Positions 8,584-16,985 of a DNA stretch of 31,270 bases are shown piece after piece. Each line of letters starts with the position of its first letter. Position 1 is the stretch's first letter. The translations under genes and the position numbers were made by a program. The stretch spans positions 1 through 31,270 of the forward strand of contig JAWOEL010000076.1 in assembly GCA_046482735.1 (NCBI GenBank), in the 5' to 3' direction. The notes beneath the pieces are model-generated. The model was not told the origin of the DNA and did no database searches. It was given only the letters and a program-made list of their open reading frames with translations. Source of the DNA: JAQICB01 sp046482735 (GTDB lineage: Bacteria; Bacteroidota; Bacteroidia; Bacteroidales; UBA1715).

Positions 8584-9843
8584 TTATGTTTTATGTGGTT
8601 TCTTTTTAGCTGCGGGAAATAATACGTTATTAAGAATTAAGCGGTATCCCGGAGAATTTTTATGATTGTTGAGATTAGTTTTTGGATCACCTACGTAGTG
8701 ACGGTAATCTGCGGGGTCGTGGCCTCCATAAAAAGCCCATGTTCCTTTTCCGAATGAGCCGTGAATATATCGTGCCTCGTTATGTGCTTTGTTTTCACCC
8801 ATAATAACAACGGTTGGTTTTATTAAATCTTTGTCATATGCGGTTGTTTGTCCCATAAATCCGGGAATTATTGTTGTGTGATTTTGACATAACATTGTGG
8901 GGATAGGATCCCATTTTGCAGAAAAATCAAATAAGGTGAAAAAATCCTCTTCTTCTTGCACTTTTCTGTTTTGTGTAACATCAATATTTGAAAATTCATA
9001 TTCGTATGGATCCATAACTAATGTGAAATCTGTAAAAGCTAATGTTTGAGAATAATCTAATTCTTTTTGTGCATGTGGTGAAGGTGGATCTCCATCGAAC
9101 ATAACTTGACAAATGTCGGTGTTTTGAGCTGCAAGTGCTATGTCGAATGAGTCTGTTCCCGAGCACATTGCAAACAAAAAGCCACCGTTTTGTATGTATT
9201 CTTTAATAGTTTTTGCAACGTGTAATTTTAATTGTGAAACTTTTTCGAATCCAAATTTTCGGGCTTTTTCTTCTTCCTCTTTTACTTGTTTGATATACCA
9301 GGGGGCGTTTCGATAACTTGCATAAAACTTTCCGTATTGTCCGGTAAAATCTTCATGGTGAAGGTGCAACCAGTCGTATTCTGATAGTTTGCCGGTAATC
9401 ACTTCTTCGTCATAAATTAAATCATACGGGATTTCTGCATAGGTAAGTGCGAGTGTGACTGCATCATCCCACGGGAGATTGTCTTTGGGGGCATATACTG
9501 CAATTTTTGGAGCTTTTACTAATTTTACGACATCCATATTAACGTCATTTCCCGATATTTTTGTTAAAATTGATTCGACTTGCACTTCGGGTAGTATTGT
9601 ATAGTCTATACCGCGTATATCACATTCTTCTTGGAGTTTATCGTTATAGTTAAACAAAAAACTTCCTCCACGGTAGTTAAGTAACCAGTTGGCGTCTATA
9701 TCATTTTGCAAAACCCAGTATGTAATGCCATAAGCTTTCAGGTGATTTTGTTGATCATTATCCATAGGAATAAGTAATCCCAATGCAAATGCGGTATGGC
9801 TTACTAAATAAAAACTTATGAGTAGTAGTAGTTTTTGTATCAT
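8584..9843 (-). CDS. Conserved exported protein with GATase-like fold (often labelled asparagine synthetase B)
   Basis: A 419-aa protein with a signal peptide (1-20), so it is periplasmic or secreted. Proteins starting LLIPMDNDQ..NHLKAYGITYWVL are, from memory, widespread in Bacteroidota and deposited as asparagine synthetase B. The sequence does not support that name: there is no N-terminal Cys2 glutaminase and no proper SGGxDS ATP loop. CSGTDSFD (227-234) may have caused the label. The stretch from KIAVYAPKD (113) through HLHHEDF (160-166) to GFLFAMCSGTDS (221-232) looks like a class I glutamine-amidotransferase or ThuA-like fold, with C227 at the nucleophile elbow. The gene begins 13 bp after dnaB. 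Function is unknown. Confidence 0.75.
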   Translation of the reverse strand: MIQKLLLLISFYLVSHTAFALGLLIPMDNDQQNHLKAYGITYWVLQNDIDANWLLNYRGGSFLFNYNDKLQEECDIRGIDYTILPEVQVESILTKISGNDVNMDVVKLVKAPKIAVYAPKDNLPWDDAVTLALTYAEIPYDLIYDEEVITGKLSEYDWLHLHHEDFTGQYGKFYASYRNAPWYIKQVKEEEEKARKFGFEKVSQLKLHVAKTIKEYIQNGGFLFAMCSGTDSFDIALAAQNTDICQVMFDGDPPSPHAQKELDYSQTLAFTDFTLVMDPYEYEFSNIDVTQNRKVQEEEDFFTLFDFSAKWDPIPTMLCQNHTTIIPGFMGQTTAYDKDLIKPTVVIMGENKAHNEARYIHGSFGKGTWAFYGGHDPADYRHYVGDPKTNLNNHKNSPGYRLILNNVLFPAAKKKPHKT

Positions 9844-9856
9844 AGATGTACGTGTT

Positions 9857-11398
9857 TTAAAAATCAGGTTTATCTGGTATAAACGGAGAATCCGGATTCA
9901 TATTTTCAAATGCGTCATCATTTGAGTTCATTTTTGATTTAAAAGTTTGTGTTTTAACTTCAAAACTATTTTCAAAATCTGTGTTTTCGGGGAGTTCTTC
10001 TAATTGATTCATAAAATTTCGGTCGGTAAATTTTGTTTGATCCGGTATAAATTCGAGATTTACCGTACTGGTAGCACCATGACGGTTTTTTGCAATAATG
10101 ATTTCTGCGAGTCCTTGTGTTGAGTTTCCATCCTCGTCTTCCATAAGTCCATAATATTCAGGACGGTGTATGAATAAAACCAAATCGGCGTCTTGCTCTA
10201 TGGCACCTGATTCACGTAAATCTGATAATTGTGGTCGTTTGTTGCCGGTTCTTGTTTCAACTGAACGGTTAAGCTGCGAGAGAGCGATGACCGGTATTTC
10301 TAGTTCCATAGCTACAGCTTTTATTTGGCGGGAAATTAAACTTACTTCTTGCTCTCTGCTCGAAGCTGATTGCGTGGTCATAAGTTGTAAGTAGTCAATA
10401 AAAACGCAGCGAATACCATATTTTTCAACTAATCGTCGGCATTTTGCACGAAATTCAAAAACCGAAAGAGCTGGTGTGTCGTCCAGATAAATAGGAGCGT
10501 TCGATAATTTTTGTGTTTTTTCGTATATATTGGACCAATCTGCTTCAGATAATTTTCCGGTTTTTAACTGGTCGTGTGTTATGCCGGTTTCACTTACAAT
10601 TAATCTGTTAACCAGCTGTACACTGTTCATCTCAAGTGAAAACATTGCCACAGGAGAGTTGTAGTCTACAGCCATGTTTCTTAGCATAGATAATACAAAA
10701 GCAGTTTTTCCCATAGCCGGACGAGCGGCAAGAACAACCATATTGTTGCTTTGCCATCCGGAGGTTATTTTATCTAAATCGGTAAATCCGGTAGGTTCGC
10801 CACTATAGCTGTTTTCATTTTCCTGAGCTTTATGAATTAAATCAAAAGCTTTGTCCATTAATTGACTAATAGGTAATGCTGCTTTTTTAACGTTGCCTTC
10901 TCCAACTTTAAATACTTCGCTTTCCGAAAAGTCAATTAATTCTGAAATATCAAGTGTTGAATCAAAAGCTTTTTCCTGAATTTCTGAGGAAACCCGAATA
11001 AGTTCTCGCTGAATAAATTTTTCGGTAATTAATTTAGCGTGATGGTCTATGTGTGCTGCAGATGAGATTTTTTGAGTAAGTTGGGCAATAAAATATGCAC
11101 CGCCAACTTCTTCAATTGTTTCATTTTTTTTGAGTTGTTCAACAACTGTTTGAATATTTACCGGAGCTTGTTCTTTACCTAATTTGTGAATGGCTTCGTA
11201 TATAAGTCGGTGTTTTCGTACGTAAAATGAGTCGGGTATAAGAGTGTCGATTACACTCGTAACGATATCATCTTCCAACATTAACTGGCCAAGAACTGTT
11301 TCTTCTAAATCAACAGAATGTGGGGGCATTTTACCAAAATCAATTTCTGGCTTTTTGTGTGTGTTGTATGTTTGTTTGTTTGATTCTTGTTTTGCCAT
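9857..11398 (-). CDS. dnaB: Replicative DNA helicase DnaB
   Basis: A 513-aa hexameric helicase that unwinds DNA ahead of the replisome. The N-terminal primase-interaction domain (about 23-125) has the usual PPHSVDLEETVLGQLM start. The RecA-like domain follows: Walker A ARPAMGKTA (225-233), SLEM (254-257), Walker B VFIDYLQL (332-339), LSQLNRSVE (373-381) and the arginine-finger region LRESGAIEQDAD (394-405). No intein interrupts it. The acidic tail of about 60 residues is lineage-typical. The frame is open upstream to 11473, but the ATG at 11398 (MAKQ) is chosen because a TTG-N19-TATTTTTG promoter overlaps the longer version. It heads the reverse block running to the MerR gene. Confidence 0.97.
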   Translation of the reverse strand: MAKQESNKQTYNTHKKPEIDFGKMPPHSVDLEETVLGQLMLEDDIVTSVIDTLIPDSFYVRKHRLIYEAIHKLGKEQAPVNIQTVVEQLKKNETIEEVGGAYFIAQLTQKISSAAHIDHHAKLITEKFIQRELIRVSSEIQEKAFDSTLDISELIDFSESEVFKVGEGNVKKAALPISQLMDKAFDLIHKAQENENSYSGEPTGFTDLDKITSGWQSNNMVVLAARPAMGKTAFVLSMLRNMAVDYNSPVAMFSLEMNSVQLVNRLIVSETGITHDQLKTGKLSEADWSNIYEKTQKLSNAPIYLDDTPALSVFEFRAKCRRLVEKYGIRCVFIDYLQLMTTQSASSREQEVSLISRQIKAVAMELEIPVIALSQLNRSVETRTGNKRPQLSDLRESGAIEQDADLVLFIHRPEYYGLMEDEDGNSTQGLAEIIIAKNRHGATSTVNLEFIPDQTKFTDRNFMNQLEELPENTDFENSFEVKTQTFKSKMNSNDDAFENMNPDSPFIPDKPDF

Positions 11399-11443
11399 GA
11401 ATGTATTTTTGACGTTGATTTTTTTAAAAAAGATATTTTGATA

Positions 11444-11473
11444 CAAAAATACACAAGAAATTGAGAGCATCAA
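11444..11473 (-). promoter_or_regulatory. dnaB promoter (TTG-N19-TATTTTTG)
   Basis: On the reverse strand, TTG (11473-11471), 19 nt, then TATTTTTG (11451-11444). This is a good Bacteroidota -33/-7 pair. Transcription would start near 11438, leaving a leader of about 40 nt before the ATG at 11398. Confidence 0.65.
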
Positions 11474-11856
11474 TACATAAATACTAACAGTTTATTGGTA
11501 ATCTGAATTTGATGTGATTTTTATTGTTTAGGTATATGTAAAGGCTTGAATGATAGTAAGTATTTGAGTTATTGCCTCAGGGTTTGTAATTGAATGGAAT
11601 CATTTATATACGATATATATACAGTAATTATACCGCACACGACTTGTGTGAATTGTGTCTATATAGTGCTTGCGAGAAAACTATTTTTTTCTGTGTTTCT
11701 GATGCGAAAGCTTCAAAGACGAGGCTTGCGAAATTTTGAAAATCAATAAGTTTACGTCTGTAAATGATTGTTTTCAAGATGAGAATAACAGTCTACCCCG
11801 AAAAACTTCGGGGATGTATTTGGAGCTTTCGTGCAGAAACTATATATAAATGTATG
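11474..11856. other. Non-coding stretch between dnaB and the acidic protein gene
   Basis: About 380 bp with no convincing reading frame, tRNA or repeat. It holds one compact hairpin: CCCCGAA (11796-11802), loop AAAC, TTCGGGG (11807-11813). The hairpin lies 44 nt past the stop of the acidic protein gene and lacks a T tract in either direction, so it is not a standard terminator. Otherwise I see nothing. Confidence 0.6.
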
Positions 11857-12687
11857 TTATATCTGTTTCCACTCCTTAGAAACTGGTTTTTCTTCCATAT
11901 CGTAAACCATGGTAGAAAAGTTTATCGTAAACCATTCTTTAAACATCTTGTATGAACGTTTTTTTGGCCAATCTTTTTTGGTGGTGTTCCAGTCTTCTAA
12001 CTCAATTGTAAAGTATGTGTCAAATTTTTTCTGTAACCATTTTTCACAATCGTCAATATCTTCGTCAATAAGATAAATGTTCGATGTATTTGTTTCTTCT
12101 GATTTAGAATAAAAAGGAGAACATGTTCGTGCCCACTCCCAAAATGGTTTTCGGGGTGTCAGTACAATTGCATTTCTGTTTATGACGCCTTCATCAAATT
12201 GTAAATCCTTCTGTAGTTCTTTTTCAAACTCCTCATCGTATTCCTCATCAAACTCTTCATCGAAGTCTTCGATCCCCTCGACTTGGTTTTTTGCAAAATT
12301 CTTTGCAAATGCTTCTATATCTTTGGTTATTACCGTAAGTTCAAATTTGCCGTCTTTTTTTTCTATTGAGAAGTCATTTATTAATTGCGTAAATTCAGCA
12401 AATTTTTTATATTTTAAGTCAATTATTTTTTTCAGAAGTTTTTTTTCATTTTTACTGTACTCATTGAGTTCAATTAAATCCAAATCCTCGTATTCCGGCA
12501 ATAATTGATTCAAACATGCCATATTCCATGCACTTAAGATAAGAGAAATTCTTTCTGATTCATCGTTCTTTTTCGGAAATTCGTCGACAAATGTCTCCTT
12601 CAAATGAGTAATAATGTCTGCGTATTTCTTGTTGTCATCATCATTAATAGGTTTCCCTGAGAATAAATCTATTGTGTTATTTTCCAT
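11857..12687 (-). CDS. Acidic protein of unknown function
   Basis: A 276-aa soluble protein with no signal peptide or membrane segment; I do not recognise it with confidence. It has three parts. A helical N-terminal part (1-130) includes SLILSAWNMACLNQLLPE. An acidic repeat follows (about 137-160, with DFDEEFDEEYDEEFEKEL). The C-terminal part (about 168-276) is aromatic-rich, with LTPRKPFWEWA, IYLIDEDIDDCEKWLQKKF and MFKEWFTINFSTMV. The last part recalls small stand-alone bacterial proteins of unknown function (memory only). The gene is monocistronic, set off by the terminator at 12761-12799 and by 380 bp of non-coding DNA. Coding status is likely given its length and clear domain-like pattern. 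Confidence 0.75.
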   Translation of the reverse strand: MENNTIDLFSGKPINDDDNKKYADIITHLKETFVDEFPKKNDESERISLILSAWNMACLNQLLPEYEDLDLIELNEYSKNEKKLLKKIIDLKYKKFAEFTQLINDFSIEKKDGKFELTVITKDIEAFAKNFAKNQVEGIEDFDEEFDEEYDEEFEKELQKDLQFDEGVINRNAIVLTPRKPFWEWARTCSPFYSKSEETNTSNIYLIDEDIDDCEKWLQKKFDTYFTIELEDWNTTKKDWPKKRSYKMFKEWFTINFSTMVYDMEEKPVSKEWKQI

Positions 12688-12716
12688 GTCGATACAGTAA
12701 TAAAAAGTTTGTTAGT

Positions 12717-12747
12717 CAAAGATGCATTTTTTTTCTTATGAGTCCAA
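12717..12747 (-). promoter_or_regulatory. Candidate promoter of the acidic protein gene (TTG-N20-CATCTTTG)
   Basis: On the reverse strand, TTG at 12747-12745, 20 nt, then CATCTTTG (12724-12717), one mismatch from TAnnTTTG. It lies 29 nt before the ATG. Confidence 0.45.
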
Positions 12748-12760
12748 TTTTTTTATAAAA

Positions 12761-12799
12761 AAACACCCTCGAGAAGCATATTTTTTCGAGGGTGTTTTT
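12761..12799 (-). terminator. Strong bidirectional intrinsic terminator
   Basis: AAACACCCTCGA (12761-12772) pairs with TCGAGGGTGTTT (12786-12797), and A- and T-rich flanks serve both strands. It lies 27 nt past the stop of the OmpA/TSP3 gene (reverse) and insulates the acidic protein gene promoter. Confidence 0.9.
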
Positions 12800-12825
12800 A
12801 GTATTTGTATAGGTTGAAAATCCTG

Positions 12826-14463
12826 TTATTCAAAAAGCACTTTAAATTCTACCCGACGGTTTTTACGTCTACCGTCTTCAGTGTCATTATCGCCTACAGG
12901 TTTTGTTTCTCCATGACCTTTTGAAATAAGCCGGTTTTCTGCAATATTTTTAGAAACAAGATATTTTTTTACCGATGCAGCTCGTTGTTTTGATAATTCC
13001 ATATTTTTATCATCATCTCCTACATTATCTGTGTGGCCGTTAATTTCCAGTTTAAATTCCGGATTGTCGTTCATAACTTTTACAACCTGGTCAAGTATAG
13101 GGAAAGAAGAGCGAAGGATAACATCTTTTCCTGTTTGGAATTGAATACCTGTTAGTGCTTGTGTGAATACTTTTTTAACCTCTTCTTTTATTTCCGGACA
13201 GCCATTATTTTCTTTTATTCCGGCAACATTCGGACAGTTATCATTTTTGTCAATAATTCCGTCACCATCGGTATCGGGACATCCGTTATGTTTTTCTACA
13301 CCTGCTTTTTCCGGACAGTTATCAAGATTATCAGCTATGCCGTCACCATCAGAATCTATACAACCGTTGAATTTTTCAACACCCGCAATTTCGGGGCAGT
13401 CATCTTTATTGTCGGGAATGCTATCGTTGTCGGTATCGGGACATCCGTCATACATTGCAAGTCCGGCTTTTTCAGGGCAAGCGTCATGAATGTCGGCAAT
13501 GCTGTCGTTATCTGTGTCCGGGCAGCCTGATGTGTGTATCGGTCCTTCCTGGCCAGGACATTTGTCTAGGTAGTCCGGTACTCCATCGTTGTCTGTGTCC
13601 AGAGCACATCCCCATTCATCTACGTATACATCTCGCGGTGTAGACGGGCAATAATCATTTTTGTCGTATACGCCGTCATTATCACAATCTCTGTAGCCAA
13701 AATGATATGTGATGCCAATAGAGGTGTACCCGTACATATCCTGAAAAAAGGCGTCATTGTTACTTATGGTTGCATCTAATTTGTCGGTGTTTACAATACG
13801 GAGAGATGCATCTGCTTTAAAGCTTATGCTTGGGCTTATTTTGTAGTCAACAATTAAACCTACAGGAAATACTAATTCTTGTGTCGGGGTTGATAAACCA
13901 TTGGAGGTATACCCGTATGATTGTAATCGTTTGTTGGTAATTAAACTTTTTTGTTCGGATCGAAACGAAACAATACCGGCTCCTACATATCCGTAGAGTG
14001 AAGATTTACGTTTTTTGTTTGTAAATAAAGCATTTGATAAATTAACAATTGCCGAAGCACTGTATTCCGAAATTCTGGCATCAAAATATAAATTAGCAGG
14101 TGAACCTGATTCGAATTCTCGTTTTGTTCCTGATAAATTTCCAATTAAAAACTGTCCGCGTAATTGCCATAGGGGAGTTAGTTTTTTCTCTAGCATGATG
14201 CTGAGAGCACCGCTTCGTTCGTTATGATACGTTTTTGCCGGCCATACATCATAAATGCGTAAATCACCATAAAACAGGTTTGATCCGCCGGAAAATGTAA
14301 AAGACCAGTCGTTGTTTACCCATATGTCAAATGCTGTTCTGTTTGTGTCTGATGGGTGAATTTTTGTTTCATACTCATTATTTGTGAGTGCCGATTTTTG
14401 TTCTTGTGCATAACTTACTATTGAAAGTAGTAATAGTATAATTAAGCTACCTTGTTTTTTCAT
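12826..14463 (-). CDS. OmpA-family protein with thrombospondin type 3 repeats
   Basis: A 545-aa outer-membrane protein. A signal peptide (about 1-19) and an N-terminal region of about 240 residues with alternating polar/apolar strands suggest a beta-barrel. Six calcium-binding TSP3 repeats follow (about 258-410), including DCDNDGVYDKNDYCP, DTDNDGVPDYLDKCP and DTDGDGIIDKNDNCP. A C-terminal OmpA domain (about 430-545) has GIQFQTGKDVI, NGHTDNVGDD and LSKQRAASVKKYL. The layout matches major OprF/OmpA-like proteins of Bacteroidota, which anchor the outer membrane to peptidoglycan. It is a single-gene unit with a TAACTTTG promoter box upstream (14609-14616) and a strong terminator downstream. Confidence 0.95.
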   Translation of the reverse strand: MKKQGSLIILLLLSIVSYAQEQKSALTNNEYETKIHPSDTNRTAFDIWVNNDWSFTFSGGSNLFYGDLRIYDVWPAKTYHNERSGALSIMLEKKLTPLWQLRGQFLIGNLSGTKREFESGSPANLYFDARISEYSASAIVNLSNALFTNKKRKSSLYGYVGAGIVSFRSEQKSLITNKRLQSYGYTSNGLSTPTQELVFPVGLIVDYKISPSISFKADASLRIVNTDKLDATISNNDAFFQDMYGYTSIGITYHFGYRDCDNDGVYDKNDYCPSTPRDVYVDEWGCALDTDNDGVPDYLDKCPGQEGPIHTSGCPDTDNDSIADIHDACPEKAGLAMYDGCPDTDNDSIPDNKDDCPEIAGVEKFNGCIDSDGDGIADNLDNCPEKAGVEKHNGCPDTDGDGIIDKNDNCPNVAGIKENNGCPEIKEEVKKVFTQALTGIQFQTGKDVILRSSFPILDQVVKVMNDNPEFKLEINGHTDNVGDDDKNMELSKQRAASVKKYLVSKNIAENRLISKGHGETKPVGDNDTEDGRRKNRRVEFKVLFE

Positions 14464-14608
14464 ATGTTTTTTTTTAATTGTTACAGTTTACTCAAATTTT
14501 ATTTGACTATCAGTTAGTTGTGTGTATGTAATGCTGTTTTATAGTATCTTTCATACTGTGTGTTGTTAATTGATAATCTTGGTTTAGTTTGTTGTATTAC
14601 ATTTAATA

Positions 14609-14616
14609 CAAAGTTA
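14609..14616 (-). promoter_or_regulatory. Candidate -7 box TAACTTTG for the OmpA/TSP3 gene
   Basis: An exact TAnnTTTG match on the reverse strand, about 145 nt before the ATG at 14463, so the leader would be unusually long. No TTG lies at the -33 distance. Confidence 0.5.
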
Positions 14617-14626
14617 TTTAAAAATA

Positions 14627-15625
14627 TTATATAATAAGTATGGTATTCCATTTAGTATGTGTAAAAAAATGTGTTTTAACGAAATATATGCCTGGTTTAA
14701 GTTTTTGTATTGATGCATAATTATTATGTGTTGTGATTATGTGTTCTCCGGTTGCAGAAAAAACAGATATTTTTATTATATCTTCGGTGTTTTCATAATA
14801 AATATATTCATTATGAATGTTAAAAGATGCGTGTTCTTTTTTAACATCAACAGAGGTTGTGTATATAATCTGTTCGGGATTTGAATATTCCCAATTAGGT
14901 TGTGGGTCAATAATGTTAAACACACTGATTGCTGCGTAATCATAAGTCATTCCATTGAATGTGTAGTTGGTATCTACTATAAATCCGGTACCTAATAAAC
15001 CTTCTGTTCCGCTTTCGCCCGAGTCGTCAATAAATGATTCGGTAAAAAAAGCACGACGATGTCCCCAGTTAGCTATAGAATCTTCATAAATAAGCCAAAA
15101 TATCATGCGTTCGAGGGTATGAGTAGGGGCGGTTGTGTAACCATTATGAAATGTGTGTCCGATGTTTTCTGCATATGCATCCATGCATGTGTCAATTTTT
15201 TTGTTTGTTCTCAATCTGATGTTGGGATTAAATCCGTCAGCATAATGTCCCGATGTGTCATGAGTAAACAAATAATTTGCATAGTCTTGAGCGACACTGA
15301 TAACTTCTTGAGCAGTGTCTTCAAATGGCATTAGTCCACGAGCAGAGCGTTCCTGATTAATGAGCCACAGAGCTTGTGCATTTGGTGACCAGGTTTTCCA
15401 AACAGAAGCTTTTGGAAAAGTAATAGCTGGTATATTTGTTTGCAACAAAGAATTTTCTTCGTATCGTGCAGTGTTGAATGCTGATTCAATATCGTGAATT
15501 GTAGCTGTTCCTGCACCAATATTACCACCCGTCCATGTGAGGTTGTGAGGCAAATCAATATATTGCGAATAGCTTACTATGTGTAAACAGAAAATACAAC
15601 ATATGCATATACTAAAACTTTTCAT
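14627..15625 (-). CDS. Secreted CAP-domain protein with T9SS type A sorting tail
   Basis: A 332-aa protein with a signal peptide (about 1-20). The CAP (SCP/PR1) domain spans about 83-240: LWLINQERSARGL opens it, and the usual His/Glu/His set is visible at H127 (SGHYADG), E153 (YAENIGH) and H189 (NWGHRRAFF). The last 65 residues (about 265-332) look like a type A T9SS C-terminal domain: IKISVFSATGEHIITTHNN followed by LKPGIYFVKTHFF. It is therefore probably carried across the outer membrane by T9SS and processed there. The molecular role of bacterial CAP proteins is poorly known. It is the last gene of the GT2-GT4-PFK run, 31 bp behind the kinase gene. Confidence 0.87.
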   Translation of the reverse strand: MKSFSICICCIFCLHIVSYSQYIDLPHNLTWTGGNIGAGTATIHDIESAFNTARYEENSLLQTNIPAITFPKASVWKTWSPNAQALWLINQERSARGLMPFEDTAQEVISVAQDYANYLFTHDTSGHYADGFNPNIRLRTNKKIDTCMDAYAENIGHTFHNGYTTAPTHTLERMIFWLIYEDSIANWGHRRAFFTESFIDDSGESGTEGLLGTGFIVDTNYTFNGMTYDYAAISVFNIIDPQPNWEYSNPEQIIYTTSVDVKKEHASFNIHNEYIYYENTEDIIKISVFSATGEHIITTHNNYASIQKLKPGIYFVKTHFFTHTKWNTILII

Positions 15626-15656
15626 AAACGGAGTATTATTGATTTATTACAATAGA

Positions 15657-16985
15657 TTATTCCATATGCATTGGTTGTCCGGTAGATTCAAGTACGTTCC
15701 ACCAAAATTCTCCTTCAATATTTATTTTTTTACGTTCTTGCGTTGCTGTTGGTATGGGAACTAGAGTAAAATATGAGTTCCAGTAGCCGACCAGAAAATC
15801 AGTTCGTCCTGCCATAGCAGCATGTACAGCTTTGTGTGTGAGTTGTGCACAAAATTTACTGTCGTTTGCATTGGCCGGAATACTTCTGATAATATAACTA
15901 GGGTCGATGTATTTAACGCTTATTTTCATATTTTTATGAGTAAAATAATTGGTGATTTTATTTTTCAAAAACACACCAATATCGTTATGAATAACATTTC
16001 CCGAGGCATCTTTAGTTATTCCTTCGTCTTTAAATAAATGCTGCCCCGTGCCTTCGGCAACTACCACTACAGCATGTTTCTTTTTTTGTAATCTTTTTTC
16101 CAGATGATTGAGAAATCCATTTTTTGTTTGTGGATTATCTAAACAGAAATCCATTTCAGGTACAAGCACAAAATTTACATCTGGTACAGCAAGTGCTGCA
16201 TTTGCTGCAATAAAACCGGAATCTCTCCCCATAAGTTTAATGAGAGCAACTCCGTTTTGTGCACCTTTTGCCTCGTTGTGTGCATGCAGAATAATTTCCT
16301 GAGCTTCGGCAAATGCAGATTCAAAACCAAAAGATTTTTCTATGAAATTTATATCATTGTCGATAGTTTTGGGAATGCCGGTAATACAAATATTAAGACC
16401 TCTTTTTTCAATTTCTTGTTGAATTTCGTGTGCACCTTTTAATGTGCCGTCGCCACCAACGCAAAATAAAATATTTATATTGTGCCGTTCCAGCGTATTA
16501 ACAATTGCGTCAACCGGTTGGTCGCCTCGTGAGGAACCGAGCATAGAACCGCCAGTCTTATGTATATCATCAACAATTTCGGGGTCGAGTTCGATAAAGG
16601 GCAATTCATTTGCCGGATTAAGACCCGCGTATCCGTATTGCACCCCAAATATTTTTTGCACCCCATATCGTTTCCAAAGTTGGTTTACTAATCCTCTGAT
16701 AACGTTGTTCAGACCAGGACACATGCCACCGCAGGTAACAATTGCAGCTTTTGTTTTTGCCGGTTCAAAATATAAAAATTCTTTTGGTCCGGGACGTTCA
16801 AAAGAAAGTGTCGTATTGTGTTCTTTGAAATCTTTCTGAACCTGATGTAAAGATGTGGAATATAAAATCCGCTTGCCATCTTCTATGTAGTCAAAAATGC
16901 CATCACCTTCTATTTTTGAGAGAATAAGTGGGTTTTTGATGGTACATTTTCCGAGTCGTTTAATATTTAAATCTGTGTTTTTCAT
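15657..16985 (-). CDS. pfkA: 6-phosphofructokinase, TP0108-type, probably ATP-dependent
   Basis: A 442-aa cytosolic kinase phosphorylating fructose 6-phosphate in glycolysis. It has the long-form N-terminal extension and the hallmark CGGMCPGLNNVIRG (85-98). GGDGT (177-181) has Gly where PPi-dependent enzymes have Asp, arguing for ATP. PKTIDND (205-211) carries the Lys usual in PPi-type and TP0108-type enzymes. LMGRDSGFIA and VVAEGTGQHL are further family motifs. This mix fits the plant-like/TP0108 subgroup rather than the short E. coli PfkA. The start overlaps the GT4 stop by 4 bp (ATGA), so translation is probably coupled. Donor preference is an inference from two residues. Confidence 0.93.
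   Translation of the reverse strand: MKNTDLNIKRLGKCTIKNPLILSKIEGDGIFDYIEDGKRILYSTSLHQVQKDFKEHNTTLSFERPGPKEFLYFEPAKTKAAIVTCGGMCPGLNNVIRGLVNQLWKRYGVQKIFGVQYGYAGLNPANELPFIELDPEIVDDIHKTGGSMLGSSRGDQPVDAIVNTLERHNINILFCVGGDGTLKGAHEIQQEIEKRGLNICITGIPKTIDNDINFIEKSFGFESAFAEAQEIILHAHNEAKGAQNGVALIKLMGRDSGFIAANAALAVPDVNFVLVPEMDFCLDNPQTKNGFLNHLEKRLQKKKHAVVVVAEGTGQHLFKDEGITKDASGNVIHNDIGVFLKNKITNYFTHKNMKISVKYIDPSYIIRSIPANANDSKFCAQLTHKAVHAAMAGRTDFLVGYWNSYFTLVPIPTATQERKKINIEGEFWWNVLESTGQPMHME

Noticed and set aside
11796..11813. Hairpin CCCCGAA/TTCGGGG as an intrinsic terminator
   Set aside because: No T tract follows on either strand, so it is reported only as a hairpin of unknown role.
12182..12508. A forward Ser-rich reading frame of 108 codons
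   Set aside because: It is the antisense of the acidic Asp/Glu-rich gene; long Ser/Phe runs are the expected mirror of GAA/GAT codons.
13190..13700. Periodic repeats of about 70 bp that might be a CRISPR-like or satellite array
   Set aside because: The period matches TSP3 calcium-binding repeats in the reading frame of the OmpA protein (six DxDxDG...CP units). The repeats are coding and diverged.
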